A DNA stretch of 64,000 nucleotides from Armatimonadota bacterium (GCA_022563855.1 JADFMN010000009.1:62001-126000); one strand, 5' to 3'. Positions 8,004 to 17,454 are shown, numbered from the stretch's first letter. The notes: generated by a model not told the origin, from the letters alone. Program-made: numbers and translations.

Positions 8004-8507
8004 ATGAGGTTGCTTATGGCTCCCGGCGACTCTATTTTTCCCCAGCCTGATATTCTCAACGAGCATGAGTTTGGCAGGTTCGTTCTGGCCAATCTAGCGG
8101 CCAAGCGGGCGCGACAGATCAAGGACGGTGCGCCCCCCCTGGTGCGGATCGACTCTAGCCACCCGCTGTCGATCGCGCTGGCCGAGATCGCAGCAGGGAA
8201 GATCAAGCCAGTATTCCCTGACGAAGCCGAGGCCGTAGAGGACGGAACCCTGGACATGGAGATCGCCGACACCGACGGCTTGCTCCTACCGAGCTTAGGC
8301 GATTCGGAGCTGTCGTACGACGATGTGGCTTTGGAATCAGACGCGGGGGACGACGGAGCGGTTTCAGTTTCGCCGGCATCGCTTCTGTCCGACTTGCTGA
8401 TCGGAGATGAGGCTGAAGAGGAGACTGAGGCCACGGACGCAGATGGAAACATGTCGCTCGACGATCTGGTCAAGCAGGAAGAGGCCGGAGAGTCCAAAGA
8501 GGGGTAG
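8004..8507 (+). CDS. rpoZ: RNA polymerase omega subunit with long acidic tail
   Basis: Residues of about 20-70 match omega: [16 protein letters not shown], then IKDGAPPLV, '[14 protein letters not shown]'. Omega wraps the beta-prime C-terminus and aids polymerase assembly. The protein has 167 residues where omega usually has 70-100. The last 95 are strongly acidic (many Asp/Glu, e.g. [15 protein letters not shown]) with no recognisable domain. It opens a rightward operon, with dnaJ starting 14 nt after the stop. An internal ATG at 8016 is an alternative start. Confidence 0.78.
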   Translation: MRLLMAPGDSIFPQPDILNEHEFGRFVLANLAAKRARQIKDGAPPLVRIDSSHPLSIALAEIAAGKIKPVFPDEAEAVEDGTLDMEIADTDGLLLPSLGDSELSYDDVALESDAGDDGAVSVSPASLLSDLLIGDEAEEETEATDADGNMSLDDLVKQEEAGESKEG

Positions 8508-8521
8508 CGCTCGGTGCTCCG

Positions 8522-9640
8522 TTGACTGACCCCTACTCTTCGCTTGGCGTAGCGCGCGACGCCGAATCTGACCAGATCAAATCGGCCTACCGGCGACTCG
8601 CTCGCCAGTACCACCCGGACGTTAACCCCGACAACCCGGAGGCGGAGGAGAAATTCAAAGAGATCAGTCAGGCTTATGCGGTCTTGAGCGATCCTGAGAA
8701 GCGGTCGCGTTACGACCAGTCTGGGTCGATCGATGAGTCAGGCGGCTTTGGGGACTTTGGTCAGCACGTCGATCTGTCCGACCTGTTCGACGCTTTCTTC
8801 GGCGGCATGGTCGGAGGCCGGCGGGCCAGACGGATGTCAGGTCGAGACGGCGAGGACCTGCGGTCGCAGATCACCATTTCGTTGCGCGATGTGCTGACCG
8901 GCGTAGAGGAAAAGATTCGGTACAAGTTGATGGCGCGGTGCAGCGAGTGCGATGGCTCGGGTGCCGAGCCAGGCACCAGGCCAGAGACGTGCGGTACGTG
9001 CCAAGGCGCGGGCGTCGTCTCGCGCGTCCAGCAGACGTTCATCGGGAGCATGAGGACCAGCACGACTTGTCCGGCGTGCGCTGGCGCCGGGAAGACGATC
9101 GCCTCACCGTGCCACGAGTGTCACGGCAAGGGGCTGGCCGTCGAGGAGGTCGAGCTCTCGGTCACGTTACCGGCTGGCGTCGAGGACGGCGTAACGCTGA
9201 GGATTGCGGGGCACGGTAGCGCCGGACTCGGACAGGGTGTTGCGGGCGACCTGTACGTCGTCGTGCATGTAAGAGATGACGCCCGGTTCGAGCGACGGGG
9301 CAACGATCTCCTAGGGTCGGTCGATCTCACGTTTCCTCAACTTGCGCTCGGTGACCGAGTGAAGGTCGACGGGTTGACCGACGAGCTCGATCTTGAGATC
9401 AAGGCTGGCACTCAGCCTGGCAAGTTGTTCCGGCTGAGAGGAGAGGGGCTGCCGCGACTGCACGGTGGAGCACGGGGCTCTCTGTACGTCCGCGTTAACG
9501 TTGTGGTTCCGAAGAAACTGTCGAATGAGTCAGCGGAGTTGTTGCGAAAGTTTGCAGCGGAGTCCGGTGGTCCGGTGCCGCAGGGCAGCAGCGGGATGCT
9601 CGACAGTCTCTTTGGAAGGAAGAAGGGCAAGCAGAAGTGA
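8522..9640 (+). CDS. dnaJ: Chaperone DnaJ
   Basis: Full DnaJ architecture in 372 residues: J domain with HPD ([10 protein letters not shown]), a short G/F region (GGFGDFGQH) containing 'DLFDAFFGG', four zinc-finger repeats ([32 protein letters not shown]) and the two beta-barrel client domains. It stimulates DnaK ATPase and delivers unfolded clients. The start codon is TTG at 8522, giving (M)TDPYSSLGV, 14 nt after rpoZ. Its TGA stop overlaps the GTG start of prmA by 4 nt. Confidence 0.95.
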   Translation: MTDPYSSLGVARDAESDQIKSAYRRLARQYHPDVNPDNPEAEEKFKEISQAYAVLSDPEKRSRYDQSGSIDESGGFGDFGQHVDLSDLFDAFFGGMVGGRRARRMSGRDGEDLRSQITISLRDVLTGVEEKIRYKLMARCSECDGSGAEPGTRPETCGTCQGAGVVSRVQQTFIGSMRTSTTCPACAGAGKTIASPCHECHGKGLAVEEVELSVTLPAGVEDGVTLRIAGHGSAGLGQGVAGDLYVVVHVRDDARFERRGNDLLGSVDLTFPQLALGDRVKVDGLTDELDLEIKAGTQPGKLFRLRGEGLPRLHGGARGSLYVRVNVVVPKKLSNESAELLRKFAAESGGPVPQGSSGMLDSLFGRKKGKQK

Positions 9641-10482
9641 AGATTTGGACGCAGGTGATCGCACACCTGCCGTCGATTCCCGACGACTGGTCGATCTGGG
9701 CGGAGCGGTTCGGTCGGTTTGGCATTCAGGGCACGGTCCAGACAGACGAGCCGCCGACGATCAGCGGTTACGTTTGCGAGGAGATGAAGGTGGATGTCTC
9801 CGCGCTGTCGGACGAACTGAGATCGCTCGGCGCGGCGAAAGTGTCGACCATTGAAGTTTCAGATGAGGACTGGGCTGAAAGCTGGAAGCAGTTCTTTCGT
9901 CCCCATAAGATCGGAGATCGCCTGACCGTTTGTCCGTCGTGGGAAACGTACGCTGCAGAAGGCGATGAGATCGTGCTGGTCCTCGACCCCGGCCAGGCAT
10001 TCGGCACCGGCGATCACGCGTCAACCCGGATGTGCTTGGAGATCATGCAGCGGATGGAAATCGCGGATCGTTCGGTCGCGGATATCGGTTGCGGGAGCGG
10101 AATTCTGAGCGTGTTCGCGATGCAGACCGGAGCGGCGAAAGTCGACGCCGTCGACATCGATCCTGTTTCGGTGGCCGCGACTAGGGAAAACGCCCTGAAG
10201 AACGGCGTCGCGGTCACCGTGTACGAAGGCGACGGGTTTTCGCCTTTGCCCGATGCGGGTTACGAGGTCGTGCTGGCCAACATCATCAGCGAGGCGCTGA
10301 TTCATCTCGCTCCGGAGGCCAAGCAGAGAGTGAGCGCCGGAGGCCACTGGCTGGTCAGCGGCATCATCGCAGAAAACTGGCCGGACGTGGAGCGCTCTGC
10401 GACGGTACACGGCTTCGAGCTTGTGGAGGTCGAACGCGATGGTGAGTGGGTAGCGGCGCTCTTTCGCCGCCTGCCCGACTAA
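9637..10482 (+). CDS. prmA: Ribosomal protein L11 methyltransferase
   Basis: A 281-residue PrmA with the SAM-binding glycine loop [15 protein letters not shown] and the downstream '[16 protein letters not shown]', preceded by the family signature '[19 protein letters not shown]'. It trimethylates lysines and the N-terminus of ribosomal protein L11. The start is GTG at 9637, overlapping the dnaJ stop (GTGA), so translation is coupled. A gap of 132 nt without a clear gene separates it from rph. Confidence 0.93.
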   Translation: MKIWTQVIAHLPSIPDDWSIWAERFGRFGIQGTVQTDEPPTISGYVCEEMKVDVSALSDELRSLGAAKVSTIEVSDEDWAESWKQFFRPHKIGDRLTVCPSWETYAAEGDEIVLVLDPGQAFGTGDHASTRMCLEIMQRMEIADRSVADIGCGSGILSVFAMQTGAAKVDAVDIDPVSVAATRENALKNGVAVTVYEGDGFSPLPDAGYEVVLANIISEALIHLAPEAKQRVSAGGHWLVSGIIAENWPDVERSATVHGFELVEVERDGEWVAALFRRLPD

Positions 10483-10614
10483 TCAGGGCATTGATCCAAA
10501 GACGGAGCGCTTTTTGGCAGGCCTTGATAGCCTCTTCCTGCCGACGACGATTGCTGACGCCAGGCCTGCGGCAGCCGGACGGGCAAAGAATTTGCTGTAG
10601 GTAGAATCGCCGTT

Positions 10615-11328
10615 ATGCGATTGGACGGAAGACAACCGGACGAACTCCGGCCAGTAACCCTGGAGCGCGGGTTTTCCAAACACGCCGAAGGGTCATGCCT
10701 GATCAAACTCGGCGATACCCACATGCACGTTACGGCGACCGTCGAAGACAAGGTGCCGAGATGGATGCACCGGCAAGGGAAGGGCTGGTTGACCGCAGAG
10801 TACGCGATGCTGCCGCGCTCCGGACAGCGAAGAAACCAAAGGGACGGAACTCGCGGCCCAAGCGGGAGGTCTCAGGAGATTCAACGACTGATCGGACGGT
10901 CGTTGCGAGCGGTAGTCGATCTTGAGTCCATGGGCGAGCGAACGATCATCGTTGATTGCGACGCATTGCGGGCAGACGGTGGAACGCGAACGGCCTCGAT
11001 CACCGCCGCGTACGTCGCGGTGTACGACGCCATGACGTGGATGCAGGAGCAAGGCATGATCACAAAGAACTTGATCACCGAACCAATCGCCGCCGTCTCG
11101 CTGGGCGTCGTCCAGGGGGAAACGTTGTTGGATCTGTGCTACGAGGAGGACGCGCGGGCTCAGACCGACATGAACGTCGTGATGACTGCTTCCGGGGAGT
11201 TCGTCGAAATCCAAGGCACCGCTGAGTCGAAACCGTTTACTGCAGAGCAGTTGGGGAAAATGCTGTCGCTGGCAAAGAAGGGCGTCTTTGAACTGGTCGA
11301 ATTGCAGCGACAGACGTTAGGCGCATGA
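10615..11328 (+). CDS. rph: Ribonuclease PH
   Basis: A 237-residue protein of typical length for RNase PH, a phosphorolytic 3'-exonuclease that trims tRNA 3' ends. Family blocks include MRLDGRQPDELRP, 'GWLTAEYAMLPRSGQ', 'RSQEIQRLIGRSLRAVVDL' and 'DCDALRADGGTRTASITAA'. The phosphate-site arginines and the aspartates are in place. The stop TGA overlaps the rdgB start (ATGA at 11325-11328), matching the frequent rph-rdgB coupling in bacteria. Confidence 0.95.
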   Translation: MRLDGRQPDELRPVTLERGFSKHAEGSCLIKLGDTHMHVTATVEDKVPRWMHRQGKGWLTAEYAMLPRSGQRRNQRDGTRGPSGRSQEIQRLIGRSLRAVVDLESMGERTIIVDCDALRADGGTRTASITAAYVAVYDAMTWMQEQGMITKNLITEPIAAVSLGVVQGETLLDLCYEEDARAQTDMNVVMTASGEFVEIQGTAESKPFTAEQLGKMLSLAKKGVFELVELQRQTLGA

Positions 11329-11924
11329 TCGAACGGCTCGTCTTGGCGACGCACAATCGGAAAAAGGCCGGTGAGATGCGCGAGGTTCTGCTCGCGGTTG
11401 ATGCGGTCGGGCAGATTAAGACCTTGGCCGACTATCCCGGGGCTCCAGTGCCGGAAGAGACCGGAGCGACGTACTCGGAAAACGCGCTGATAAAGGCGCG
11501 CTCTGCCGTCGAGTTTACAGGCGAGTGGTGCTTGGCCGATGACGCAGGCTTGGAGATCGACGCCTTGCCGGGCGATCTAGGAGTGCACAGCAAACGGTAT
11601 GGAGGCGACAGCACGTTCGAGCAGAAGATCAGGCTCGTGCTCGAGCGGATGCAGTCGGTCGAAGACAGCAAACGGACAGCTCGCTTTCGATGTTGCGTCG
11701 CGCTCGTCTCCCCACAGGGCGAGCACTCGACCTTTGAAAGTCTGTGCGAAGGGAGGATCGCGCGCGAGCCAGCGGGATCGGGGGGATTTGGCTACGACCC
11801 GATCTTTTTTCTGCCGGAACTTCGTTGCACCTTGGCGCAGCTCACCCCAGAGCAGAAGCACGCTGTGAGCCATCGAGGGAAGGTTCTTCGTGAGCTTGCG
11901 AAAGTGCTTCCTTCGTTAAGCTAG
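11325..11924 (+). CDS. rdgB: Non-canonical purine NTP pyrophosphatase (Ham1/RdgB)
   Basis: A 199-residue enzyme that hydrolyses dITP, ITP and XTP to monophosphates, keeping deaminated purines out of nucleic acids. Motifs: THNRKKAGEM (substrate loop), 'CLADDAGLEIDAL' (metal-binding acidic pair), 'GGFGYDPIFF' and SHRGKVLREL. It is coupled to rph by a 4-nt overlap. Its TAG shares the tetranucleotide CTAG (11921-11924) with the stop of the convergent membrane-protein gene. Confidence 0.95.
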   Translation: MIERLVLATHNRKKAGEMREVLLAVDAVGQIKTLADYPGAPVPEETGATYSENALIKARSAVEFTGEWCLADDAGLEIDALPGDLGVHSKRYGGDSTFEQKIRLVLERMQSVEDSKRTARFRCCVALVSPQGEHSTFESLCEGRIAREPAGSGGFGYDPIFFLPELRCTLAQLTPEQKHAVSHRGKVLRELAKVLPSLS

Positions 11925-12289
11925 GGGAGCAATCCGAGTGATGCAATGTGGTAGATGACGAGCGCAACCATCACGCCGTTTGCAAAGCCGATGACGGTAC
12001 GGGTAATCGGCCGGTGCCACAGCTTGTATCCCACTACCACGACGAGCAGCGTGAGCGTCAACTTGACGAACTCGAATAGCCCAACGCCCTGAACATGCCG
12101 CAACAAGGGGTTCGCTTCTGTCGCGCCGTGCTGAAACGCGATAAGTGTGAATGCGAAGTCGGCGAGACTCAGCGCTCCGTAGAATATGAGGCCCGCGGGC
12201 AGTGCCTTTCTTAGCCGCTCAGGAAGTCGCAGCACCCGTCCCATACCTGAGTTAATCCATGTTGAACCTGATTTGAACCACGCCTCCAT
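11921..12289 (-). CDS. Small membrane protein, DUF5658-like
   Basis: A 122-residue protein with three to four hydrophobic segments: about residues 31-50, 68-90 and 97-120. Polar positions such as 'ATEANPLLRH' between the first two resemble the DUF5658 pattern (N-P after the first hairpin). No function is known. The true start may be the internal MGRVLRLP. Its stop interlocks with that of rdgB. Confidence 0.6.
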   Translation of the reverse strand: MEAWFKSGSTWINSGMGRVLRLPERLRKALPAGLIFYGALSLADFAFTLIAFQHGATEANPLLRHVQGVGLFEFVKLTLTLLVVVVGYKLWHRPITRTVIGFANGVMVALVIYHIASLGLLP

Positions 12290-12891
12290 AGTGGTTCCGG
12301 TAGAAATGCAGACATGGAGCCTGGCAGGTTGGTTCGGGACTCGGGACGTCCCATTGGAGGGTCGTCCTCCTGCGCGACCTCAGCTACCGCTCGCCACTAG
12401 CCTTCAACTGAGAACGCTCTACCAGAACGCCGGTGCTTTGATGGGAACGCGATCGCGGACAAACCCTCCAGGCCTGTCCGCGGCACGCGCGCCGGGGAGA
12501 GGAAGACGAGACAGACACAGTCCTGTCCTATTTTCAACATGCTGGCATCATGGGAAGTCCAATCGGAAAGGACTTTGTCGCTTGGACCCCTCACCCTAAC
12601 CCTCTCCCTCAAGGGGAGAGGGAATGGCCTGCGGTCCATGGAGGGTGGCGCTCCTGTGACACGGCGCTCGCGTTAGGATCCACCTCAGGAGAAGACGAAC
12701 GATATGTGTCGTTGGGAGGGCGAGCAGTCATCCTGAGCGGATCGAAGGACCTCGCGAGCCGCGCACGCTGCTGAAGCGATAGTTGGGAGGGCGAGCGGTC
12801 ATCCTGAGCGGGTCGAAGGACCTCGCGAGCAGCTGGTGTCAGACGCGCAGGTCGGGAGACCCGCAGCACAGTTTTCGGGGGAACTACTCGC
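12290..12891. repeat. Repeat-dense intergenic region before rho
   Basis: No gene is supported in about 600 bases. Recognisable units are: the 'GGAGGGTCGTCCTCCTGCGCGACC' element near 12349-12385 (also at 44789 and 54463); a 'CGGACAAACCCTCCAGGCCTGTCCG' hairpin at about 12460-12484; a 'CTCACCCTAACCCTCTCCCTCAAGGGGAGAGGG' unit near 12588-12622; and two tandem copies of 'GGGAGGGCGAGC(A/G)GTCATCCTGAGCGG(A/G)TCGAAGGACCTCGCGAGC' at 12714-12760 and 12784-12830. The last recurs at 51657-51703. The tandem copies end about 60 nt from the 3' end of rho. Confidence 0.75.
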
Positions 12892-14262
12892 TTAAACGGT
12901 CGTCTTCGATCTTGCTATGATCGTTTCGATGAACACCGCGTTGTTCGGGGTTCGGCGCAGCAGCTTGTTCAGCGACTCTGTCGCCTCGATCGCGTCCTGA
13001 GACTTCGCCAGCATGCGGTGAAGTTGGACGACCGCCTCTAGCTGCTCCGGATCGAACAGGTTCTCTTCGTGGCGCGTTCCCGAGCGTCTTACGTCGATGG
13101 CTGGCCAGATGCGTCTCTCGGCGAGGTCTCGATCGAGCACGATCTCCATGTTGCCGGTACCTTTGAACTCCTCGAAGATCGCATCGTCCATCTTCGACCC
13201 GGTGTCGATCAGTGCGCTTGCAATGATCGTCAGCGATCCACCTTCTTCGATATTCCGTGCCGCCCCGAAGAACCGACGCGGTCTGTAGAGCGCAGCCGGA
13301 TCAAGTCCGCCTGAGAGCGTGCGTCCGGAAGGGTTGATCGTAAGGTTGCTGGCCCGGCTGAACCGCGTGATCGAATCGAGGAGGATGACAACGTCGTGCC
13401 CAACCTCGACAAGGCGCTTGGCTTGCTCGAGGCACAGGTCGGCGACTCGCATATGGTTCTCTGCCGGTTCGTCGAACGTCGAGCTGATCACTTGCCCCTT
13501 GACTGAACGCCGAATGTCGGTGACTTCTTCCGGCCGTTCGTCAACGAGAAGAACGAGAAGCTTCACCTCGGGGTTGTTGATCGCGATCGAGTTTGCGATC
13601 GACTTGATGATCGTCGTTTTGCCCGCCTTTGGCGGCGATACGATCAGGCCGCGCTGGCCTTTGCCGATCGGCGCGATGAGATCGATGATTCGGCCGATGA
13701 TCCCTTCGTTCTCCGTCTCTTGCACGAGCTTTTCAGTGGGGAACAGCGGCGTTAGCTTGTCGAAGTCCCTTCGATTCTTGATCTCCTCCGCCCCAGTCGC
13801 GAAACCGTTGATGCCCTCTACGCGGAGCATTCCGTAGTACTTCTCGCCGTCTTTCGGCGCCCGAACGAGGCCAAATATGGTGTCGCCTGGGCGCAGTCCG
13901 AACCGCTTTACTTGGGACTGGCTGACGTAGACGTCGTCGTTCGACGGTCGGTACCCGTCATCGCGCAGGAAGCCCCATCCGTCCGGCAGGATGTCGAGCG
14001 TCCCAGTCCGGTACAGCGCACCTTGATCCGCGTTTGCGATCTGCAACAGCGCCTTGATCACTTCATGCCGGTCTTGATCTAAACCGATCGAGGCGGACTT
14101 CGCCTCCTTGGCGAGCGCAGTGGGAGACATCGAGTCGAAGTGGTTGTAGTCGATCTCGGGCAGATTGGATAGGTCTTCGTTGTCCTGGCGATGCGGGCGC
14201 CTGGGTCGACGTCCACCTTTGGAGCCGCTCTCGGACTTTCGAGGACGAAATGTATGGGTCAT
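12892..14262 (-). CDS. rho: Transcription termination factor Rho
   Basis: A 456-residue Rho. A basic, glycine-rich N-terminus ([20 protein letters not shown]) precedes an S1-like RNA-binding domain ('[19 protein letters not shown]', '[18 protein letters not shown]'). The RecA-type core carries Walker A (SPPKAGKTT), '[13 protein letters not shown]' and '[16 protein letters not shown]'. It is a hexameric RNA helicase that ends untranslated transcripts. It lies last in a leftward run after hpt (gap 90 nt). The abundance of Rho targets is plausible, since several convergent pairs here have no intervening terminator. Confidence 0.96.
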   Translation of the reverse strand: MTHTFRPRKSESGSKGGRRPRRPHRQDNEDLSNLPEIDYNHFDSMSPTALAKEAKSASIGLDQDRHEVIKALLQIANADQGALYRTGTLDILPDGWGFLRDDGYRPSNDDVYVSQSQVKRFGLRPGDTIFGLVRAPKDGEKYYGMLRVEGINGFATGAEEIKNRRDFDKLTPLFPTEKLVQETENEGIIGRIIDLIAPIGKGQRGLIVSPPKAGKTTIIKSIANSIAINNPEVKLLVLLVDERPEEVTDIRRSVKGQVISSTFDEPAENHMRVADLCLEQAKRLVEVGHDVVILLDSITRFSRASNLTINPSGRTLSGGLDPAALYRPRRFFGAARNIEEGGSLTIIASALIDTGSKMDDAIFEEFKGTGNMEIVLDRDLAERRIWPAIDVRRSGTRHEENLFDPEQLEAVVQLHRMLAKSQDAIEATESLNKLLRRTPNNAVFIETIIARSKTTV

Positions 14263-14352
14263 AAGACAGTTGTGAAACTATGTGGAGGTTGTGCGAGTCA
14301 AATCCCAGTCGTTGCGCGCCAAACACACAAGCGCAATTAAAGGGAAGGTCGA

Positions 14353-14871
14353 CTACTCGCGCAGAACGGCGACATACGGCAAATTCCGGTACCGTTCAGC
14401 GTAGTCTAATCCATATCCTACCACGAATTCGTCCGGTATATCAAATCCGACGTACTCGGCCCGGCCTCCATGCTGCAGCGCGGTGGGCTTTTGCAGCAGC
14501 GTCACTACCTGCAGACTTGCTGGCTTTCTGGTAGCAAACAGCTCGCGTAAGTGGGTGAGTGTAAGCCCGGTGTCGAGGATGTCCTCTACGACCAGTACGT
14601 GCCGTCCCTCGATGTTGATATCGAGGTCCTTTTTGATTCGTACGACGCCCGAGGAGGAGTTGCCAGGGCCGTAGCTGCTGACCTGGACGAAATCAATCTC
14701 CGTGGTCGGATCGAGCTGCCGCGCTAGATCGGACAGAAAGTGGATTGAGCCTTTGAGCACTCCGATGAGCAGAAGGTCCCTGCCGGAGTAGTGTTCGCGG
14801 ATCTTGCCGGCCAGCTCAGACACTTTCGCCTGGATTTCGTCCGCGGTGATGATCGTCTTCAGCTCGGGCAC
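14353..14871 (-). CDS. hpt: Hypoxanthine phosphoribosyltransferase
   Basis: A 172-residue purine salvage enzyme converting hypoxanthine or guanine plus PRPP to IMP or GMP. The PRPP-binding signature VLVVEDILDTGLTL is intact, with the family's 'LLLIGVLKGSIHFLSDL' and the C-terminal 'VGYGLDYAERYRNLPYV'. Its ATG is 8 nt from the queD stop, so the two are cotranscribed. Cytoplasmic; no unusual features. Confidence 0.95.
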   Translation of the reverse strand: MPELKTIITADEIQAKVSELAGKIREHYSGRDLLLIGVLKGSIHFLSDLARQLDPTTEIDFVQVSSYGPGNSSSGVVRIKKDLDINIEGRHVLVVEDILDTGLTLTHLRELFATRKPASLQVVTLLQKPTALQHGGRAEYVGFDIPDEFVVGYGLDYAERYRNLPYVAVLRE

Positions 14872-14879
14872 GGCTCATT

Positions 14880-15314
14880 CTATCCGAGATCGCCGACGTT
14901 TATCGTGTAGGTCGCACTTGTCTTCAACGTCTCGTAGACGTGGATGGAGAACGACCGCAGATTGCCGCGGGACGAGAACGACGGGTAAACCCGCTCGGCC
15001 AACCACTTTGCGATGTTCTCGGCAGTCGTCGGAAACGGCACGGTGACGTACTTCAAATTGCTCTCGCGCAGGACGTCTGACATCAGGTCGTCGGAAGAGT
15101 CGCAGAGGAACGCGTGATCGAGTTCGTCTAAGATCGGCCGCACGGCCCGCGAAATGTCGTGGTAATCGACGATCATCCCCGCGTCGTCCGGTTCGCCCTC
15201 GATCTCGACGACAAGCCGGTACGAGTGGCCGTGGATGTTGTTGCACCCGCCGTCGTGGTTCGGCAGACGGTGCCCCATCTCCCAGCGGAACTCCTTCGTG
15301 ATCTTGACCGGCAC
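14880..15314 (-). CDS. queD: 6-pyruvoyl-tetrahydropterin synthase / QueD family
   Basis: A 144-residue protein. Zinc histidines lie in 'EMGHRLPNHDGGCNNIHGHS', where the catalytic Cys precedes HGH, and the distal 'EHRK'-type region is represented by 'LDHAFLCDSSDD' and 'VYPSFSSRGNLRSFSIHVYE'. QueD converts dihydroneopterin triphosphate to 6-carboxytetrahydropterin for queuosine and 7-deazapurine synthesis. The paralogous PTPS function cannot be excluded, and no other que gene is in the window. It lies 15 nt downstream of the metallopeptidase-like gene. Confidence 0.88.
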   Translation of the reverse strand: MPVKITKEFRWEMGHRLPNHDGGCNNIHGHSYRLVVEIEGEPDDAGMIVDYHDISRAVRPILDELDHAFLCDSSDDLMSDVLRESNLKYVTVPFPTTAENIAKWLAERVYPSFSSRGNLRSFSIHVYETLKTSATYTINVGDLG

Positions 15315-15329
15315 AGAACCGAGTTTACG

Positions 15330-16112
15330 TCATCGGCTCAGAGAGCGGAAGTACTCTTCCGTCAAATCGCTGTTCAGGTGTCGGTAGAACTGGATCACGA
15401 TCATCGCCTTCGTGTGGACGCGCGGCCACAGATCGACCGCCTTCCAGAACTTCCGCTCGCCTAGGAAAATCGCTTCGGCAAACGTGTTGAAGTCCTCTTC
15501 GATGCTCGCGGTCGCGTATTCGTTGAGAAACCCTTGCGCGTGGAACTCCGGCCGGAACTTGGTGTCGGACCGGCCTGAGCGCACCGCCTCGGTACCGTCT
15601 GAGTGGTACGAGAACCCGGCTCGATTCGCGCCCGTCCACGCCAGGTAGTCGAACTCGTCTGAGAAATTCCGAAGCAGGATGCTGGAGAACTCATGGTGGA
15701 AGGCTGCTTCCAGAAACCTGTCCGTAAACCCGGCCCTGACGCCTCGGTTGGCGATATACACCGTGTCGAGCGAGTTCGTCCCGCCGTAGCTCAAGCCGTA
15801 GAACCGGAGTTTCTTGGCGAAGTGAATCGCAGTCAGGTTTTCCGTCAGGAGCTTTGCCGGATATTTCGCAAGCGCCTTGTCCATCGCGCGGACGCTGCGT
15901 GCCTTCTGGTCTCTTGCAATCGGTTCCGCTCGCGCATCGACCTCGCCTGAACGCCAGGAAACGGGAAACATCCTTGAGCTGATCTCGAACTTGACCGGGA
16001 TGCCCGCGTCGACCGTAACAACCGCCGGGGTCGCGAACGCTAGCTCGCTGGAAAGCGCGAGCAGGAAGACGGACGTACAAACCGACAGTAGGGCTGAGAA
16101 CGACCTAGGCAC
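15330..16112 (-). CDS. Secreted protein resembling zinc metallopeptidases, motif altered
   Basis: A 260-residue protein with a signal peptide (MPRSFSALLSVCTSVFLLAL...AFA). The middle reads FHHEFSSILLRNF, then W-x-G-x-N and 'GFLNEYATASIEEDFNTFAE', the layout of putative zinc-binding metallopeptidases in which HExxH is followed by a distal Glu in an E-D-F motif. Here the second His of HExxH is Ser (HEFSS), although another His precedes (HHE). It may be a subfamily with a different ligand set or an inactive protein. It opens the leftward run to queD, hpt and rho. Confidence 0.65.
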   Translation of the reverse strand: MPRSFSALLSVCTSVFLLALSSELAFATPAVVTVDAGIPVKFEISSRMFPVSWRSGEVDARAEPIARDQKARSVRAMDKALAKYPAKLLTENLTAIHFAKKLRFYGLSYGGTNSLDTVYIANRGVRAGFTDRFLEAAFHHEFSSILLRNFSDEFDYLAWTGANRAGFSYHSDGTEAVRSGRSDTKFRPEFHAQGFLNEYATASIEEDFNTFAEAIFLGERKFWKAVDLWPRVHTKAMIVIQFYRHLNSDLTEEYFRSLSR

Positions 16113-16641
16113 TCTCCTAATTTTCGGCTCCGGCCGACTCGTCGGCAGACGGCAAATTTGCGGGAAATCAGCGAGTTGTGTCCGCAGTCCGAGTTATTCG
16201 CTGCAAACTCCAAGGAATAGGAATCAGCTTCGTTTGCACTCGAACGTACGATCCGGAAGAAACCCCGGACGTAACCGAGGGCCTGCAAACTAGCGGAAGA
16301 AGATCAACAGGATAGCGAGCACGAGTACCCATTCCATGCTGACTTCGATCTTCGGGTCTCCCTTGCGAGTTCGTACTAACATTAGAAATGAGTTCGGCTC
16401 AACGCTTCGCAATTGCTGCCCAGTGGTTGTCTTTAGGCTCCCTCGAACCTAATACAGTAGAGATTCAGTGATAAATGCAAGGCTCCATCGTAACCCGATA
16501 AAGGGACTGGCAAGGAGGAAGTAGGCAAGTTCAAGAACCTGGCCGAAAGGCTTCCTCGATTACCAAGAGGGGAGCTTGAGGAAGCAAAGAGGAAAGATAA
16601 AGCGACAGAAAGACGCGGACAGGTGCGGCACCCGAAGCGCA
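16113..16641. other. Intergenic region, no confident gene
   Basis: About 530 bases, visibly richer in A/T than the flanks, between the signal-peptide gene and the Abi-like gene. Apart from the tiny membrane ORF at 16290-16382 I see no coding signal, no repeat of the families found elsewhere and no strong hairpin. The composition shift continues into the Abi-like gene, which hints at a transferred segment. Confidence 0.5.
16290..16382 (-). CDS. Possible 30-residue single-pass membrane peptide
   Basis: ATG at 16380-16382 to TAG at 16290-16292 encodes a charged N-terminus (MLVRTRKGDPKIEVS), then MEWVLVLAILLIFFR, a near-ideal short transmembrane segment ending in Arg. An internal ATG would leave a 15-residue peptide. 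It is too short for statistical support and no clear ribosome-binding site is visible. It lies just downstream of the Abi-like gene on the same strand. It could be chance. Confidence 0.3.
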   Translation of the reverse strand: MLVRTRKGDPKIEVSMEWVLVLAILLIFFR

Positions 16642-17340
16642 CTAATAGCTGTCAAATCGGATTCGTAGCGCGGCGTAGAGCCTGTACGGAGCGCTCCCTC
16701 GGCGGAAGGTTCGCATGAATCGACTAGTGCGGGCCTCGAGGGCTGCGTAGTCAGGTGAAATGTCGCCGAGCAGGTCAGTGATGAACCCGTATGTTTCTTG
16801 CAACGTTGGTATGTCGCAGATGCACTCGTGATGGGCGACTCGATTGCGAAGCTTGCGAATACGACCGAGCTTGTGGGCGATGTCTCCTCGTCGAAGCCTG
16901 GCCTTTCTGTGGGGGAATACGCTTGCGGAAATCTGATTATGTACATCGCTGGTGTAGTTGCTGCCGTAGATAGCGACCCAATAGTTGAACGGCAATGATG
17001 CGACGATTTGGTCAGCGGAGGAGCTTAGAGTGATGTTTCTGCGACTGCTTCGCAAGTCGCTAATCGCCCTCAATTCATGTCGTCCCATGAGGCTCTGGTC
17101 CTCAAACCAGAAGTCGTTGCTGTATCTGCGGGACATTTCCTGGTGTATTCGACTCCTGAGAACGACCTCTAGCGCCTGTATGGATGCATAAATGTCCCTA
17201 GAGAGCGCTAGGTTCCACAGATACATGGCGTAATGGTCAAGAGGATCCCGGTGCGACGAAGATTCGTACCGTCGAAATCGCAGCGGGGCCACGCTGGATA
17301 GCCCCTGCCAGGCCTGCTGGCCTCTGTCCTTTACTAGCAT
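16642..17340 (-). CDS. Abi-like (Abi_2 / HEPN) protein
   Basis: A 232-residue protein with the Abi_2/AbiD/F layout. The N-terminal helix region is 'HYAMYLWNLALSRDIYASIQALEVVLRSRI', a conserved Leu-Glu-Val-x-Leu-Arg helix. The HEPN ribonuclease motif RNxxxH is RNRVAHHE (R165, N166, H170). Members cause abortive phage infection or act as RNases in toxin-antitoxin pairs. No antitoxin is recognised beside it. The base composition is lower in G+C than its neighbours and a transposase remnant lies about 200 nt away, so recent transfer is likely. Confidence 0.8.
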   Translation of the reverse strand: MLVKDRGQQAWQGLSSVAPLRFRRYESSSHRDPLDHYAMYLWNLALSRDIYASIQALEVVLRSRIHQEMSRRYSNDFWFEDQSLMGRHELRAISDLRSSRRNITLSSSADQIVASLPFNYWVAIYGSNYTSDVHNQISASVFPHRKARLRRGDIAHKLGRIRKLRNRVAHHECICDIPTLQETYGFITDLLGDISPDYAALEARTSRFMRTFRRGSAPYRLYAALRIRFDSY

Positions 17341-17454
17341 TTGAACCTATTTGACCATTTTTGTTGAACATTGCGCCAATTTATGGCATCATTATAAGTG
17401 CAGATCCACGGTGACCACTGGCCCGAGAGGGTTTCACGTCCCGTTGGACAGTTT

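Noticed and set aside
10483-10683. Minus-strand open frame between prmA and rph ending in a basic Arg/Lys-rich stretch
   Set aside because: Looks like a weak PEP-CTERM tail at first sight, but the PEP motif is absent and the frame runs into rph antisense.
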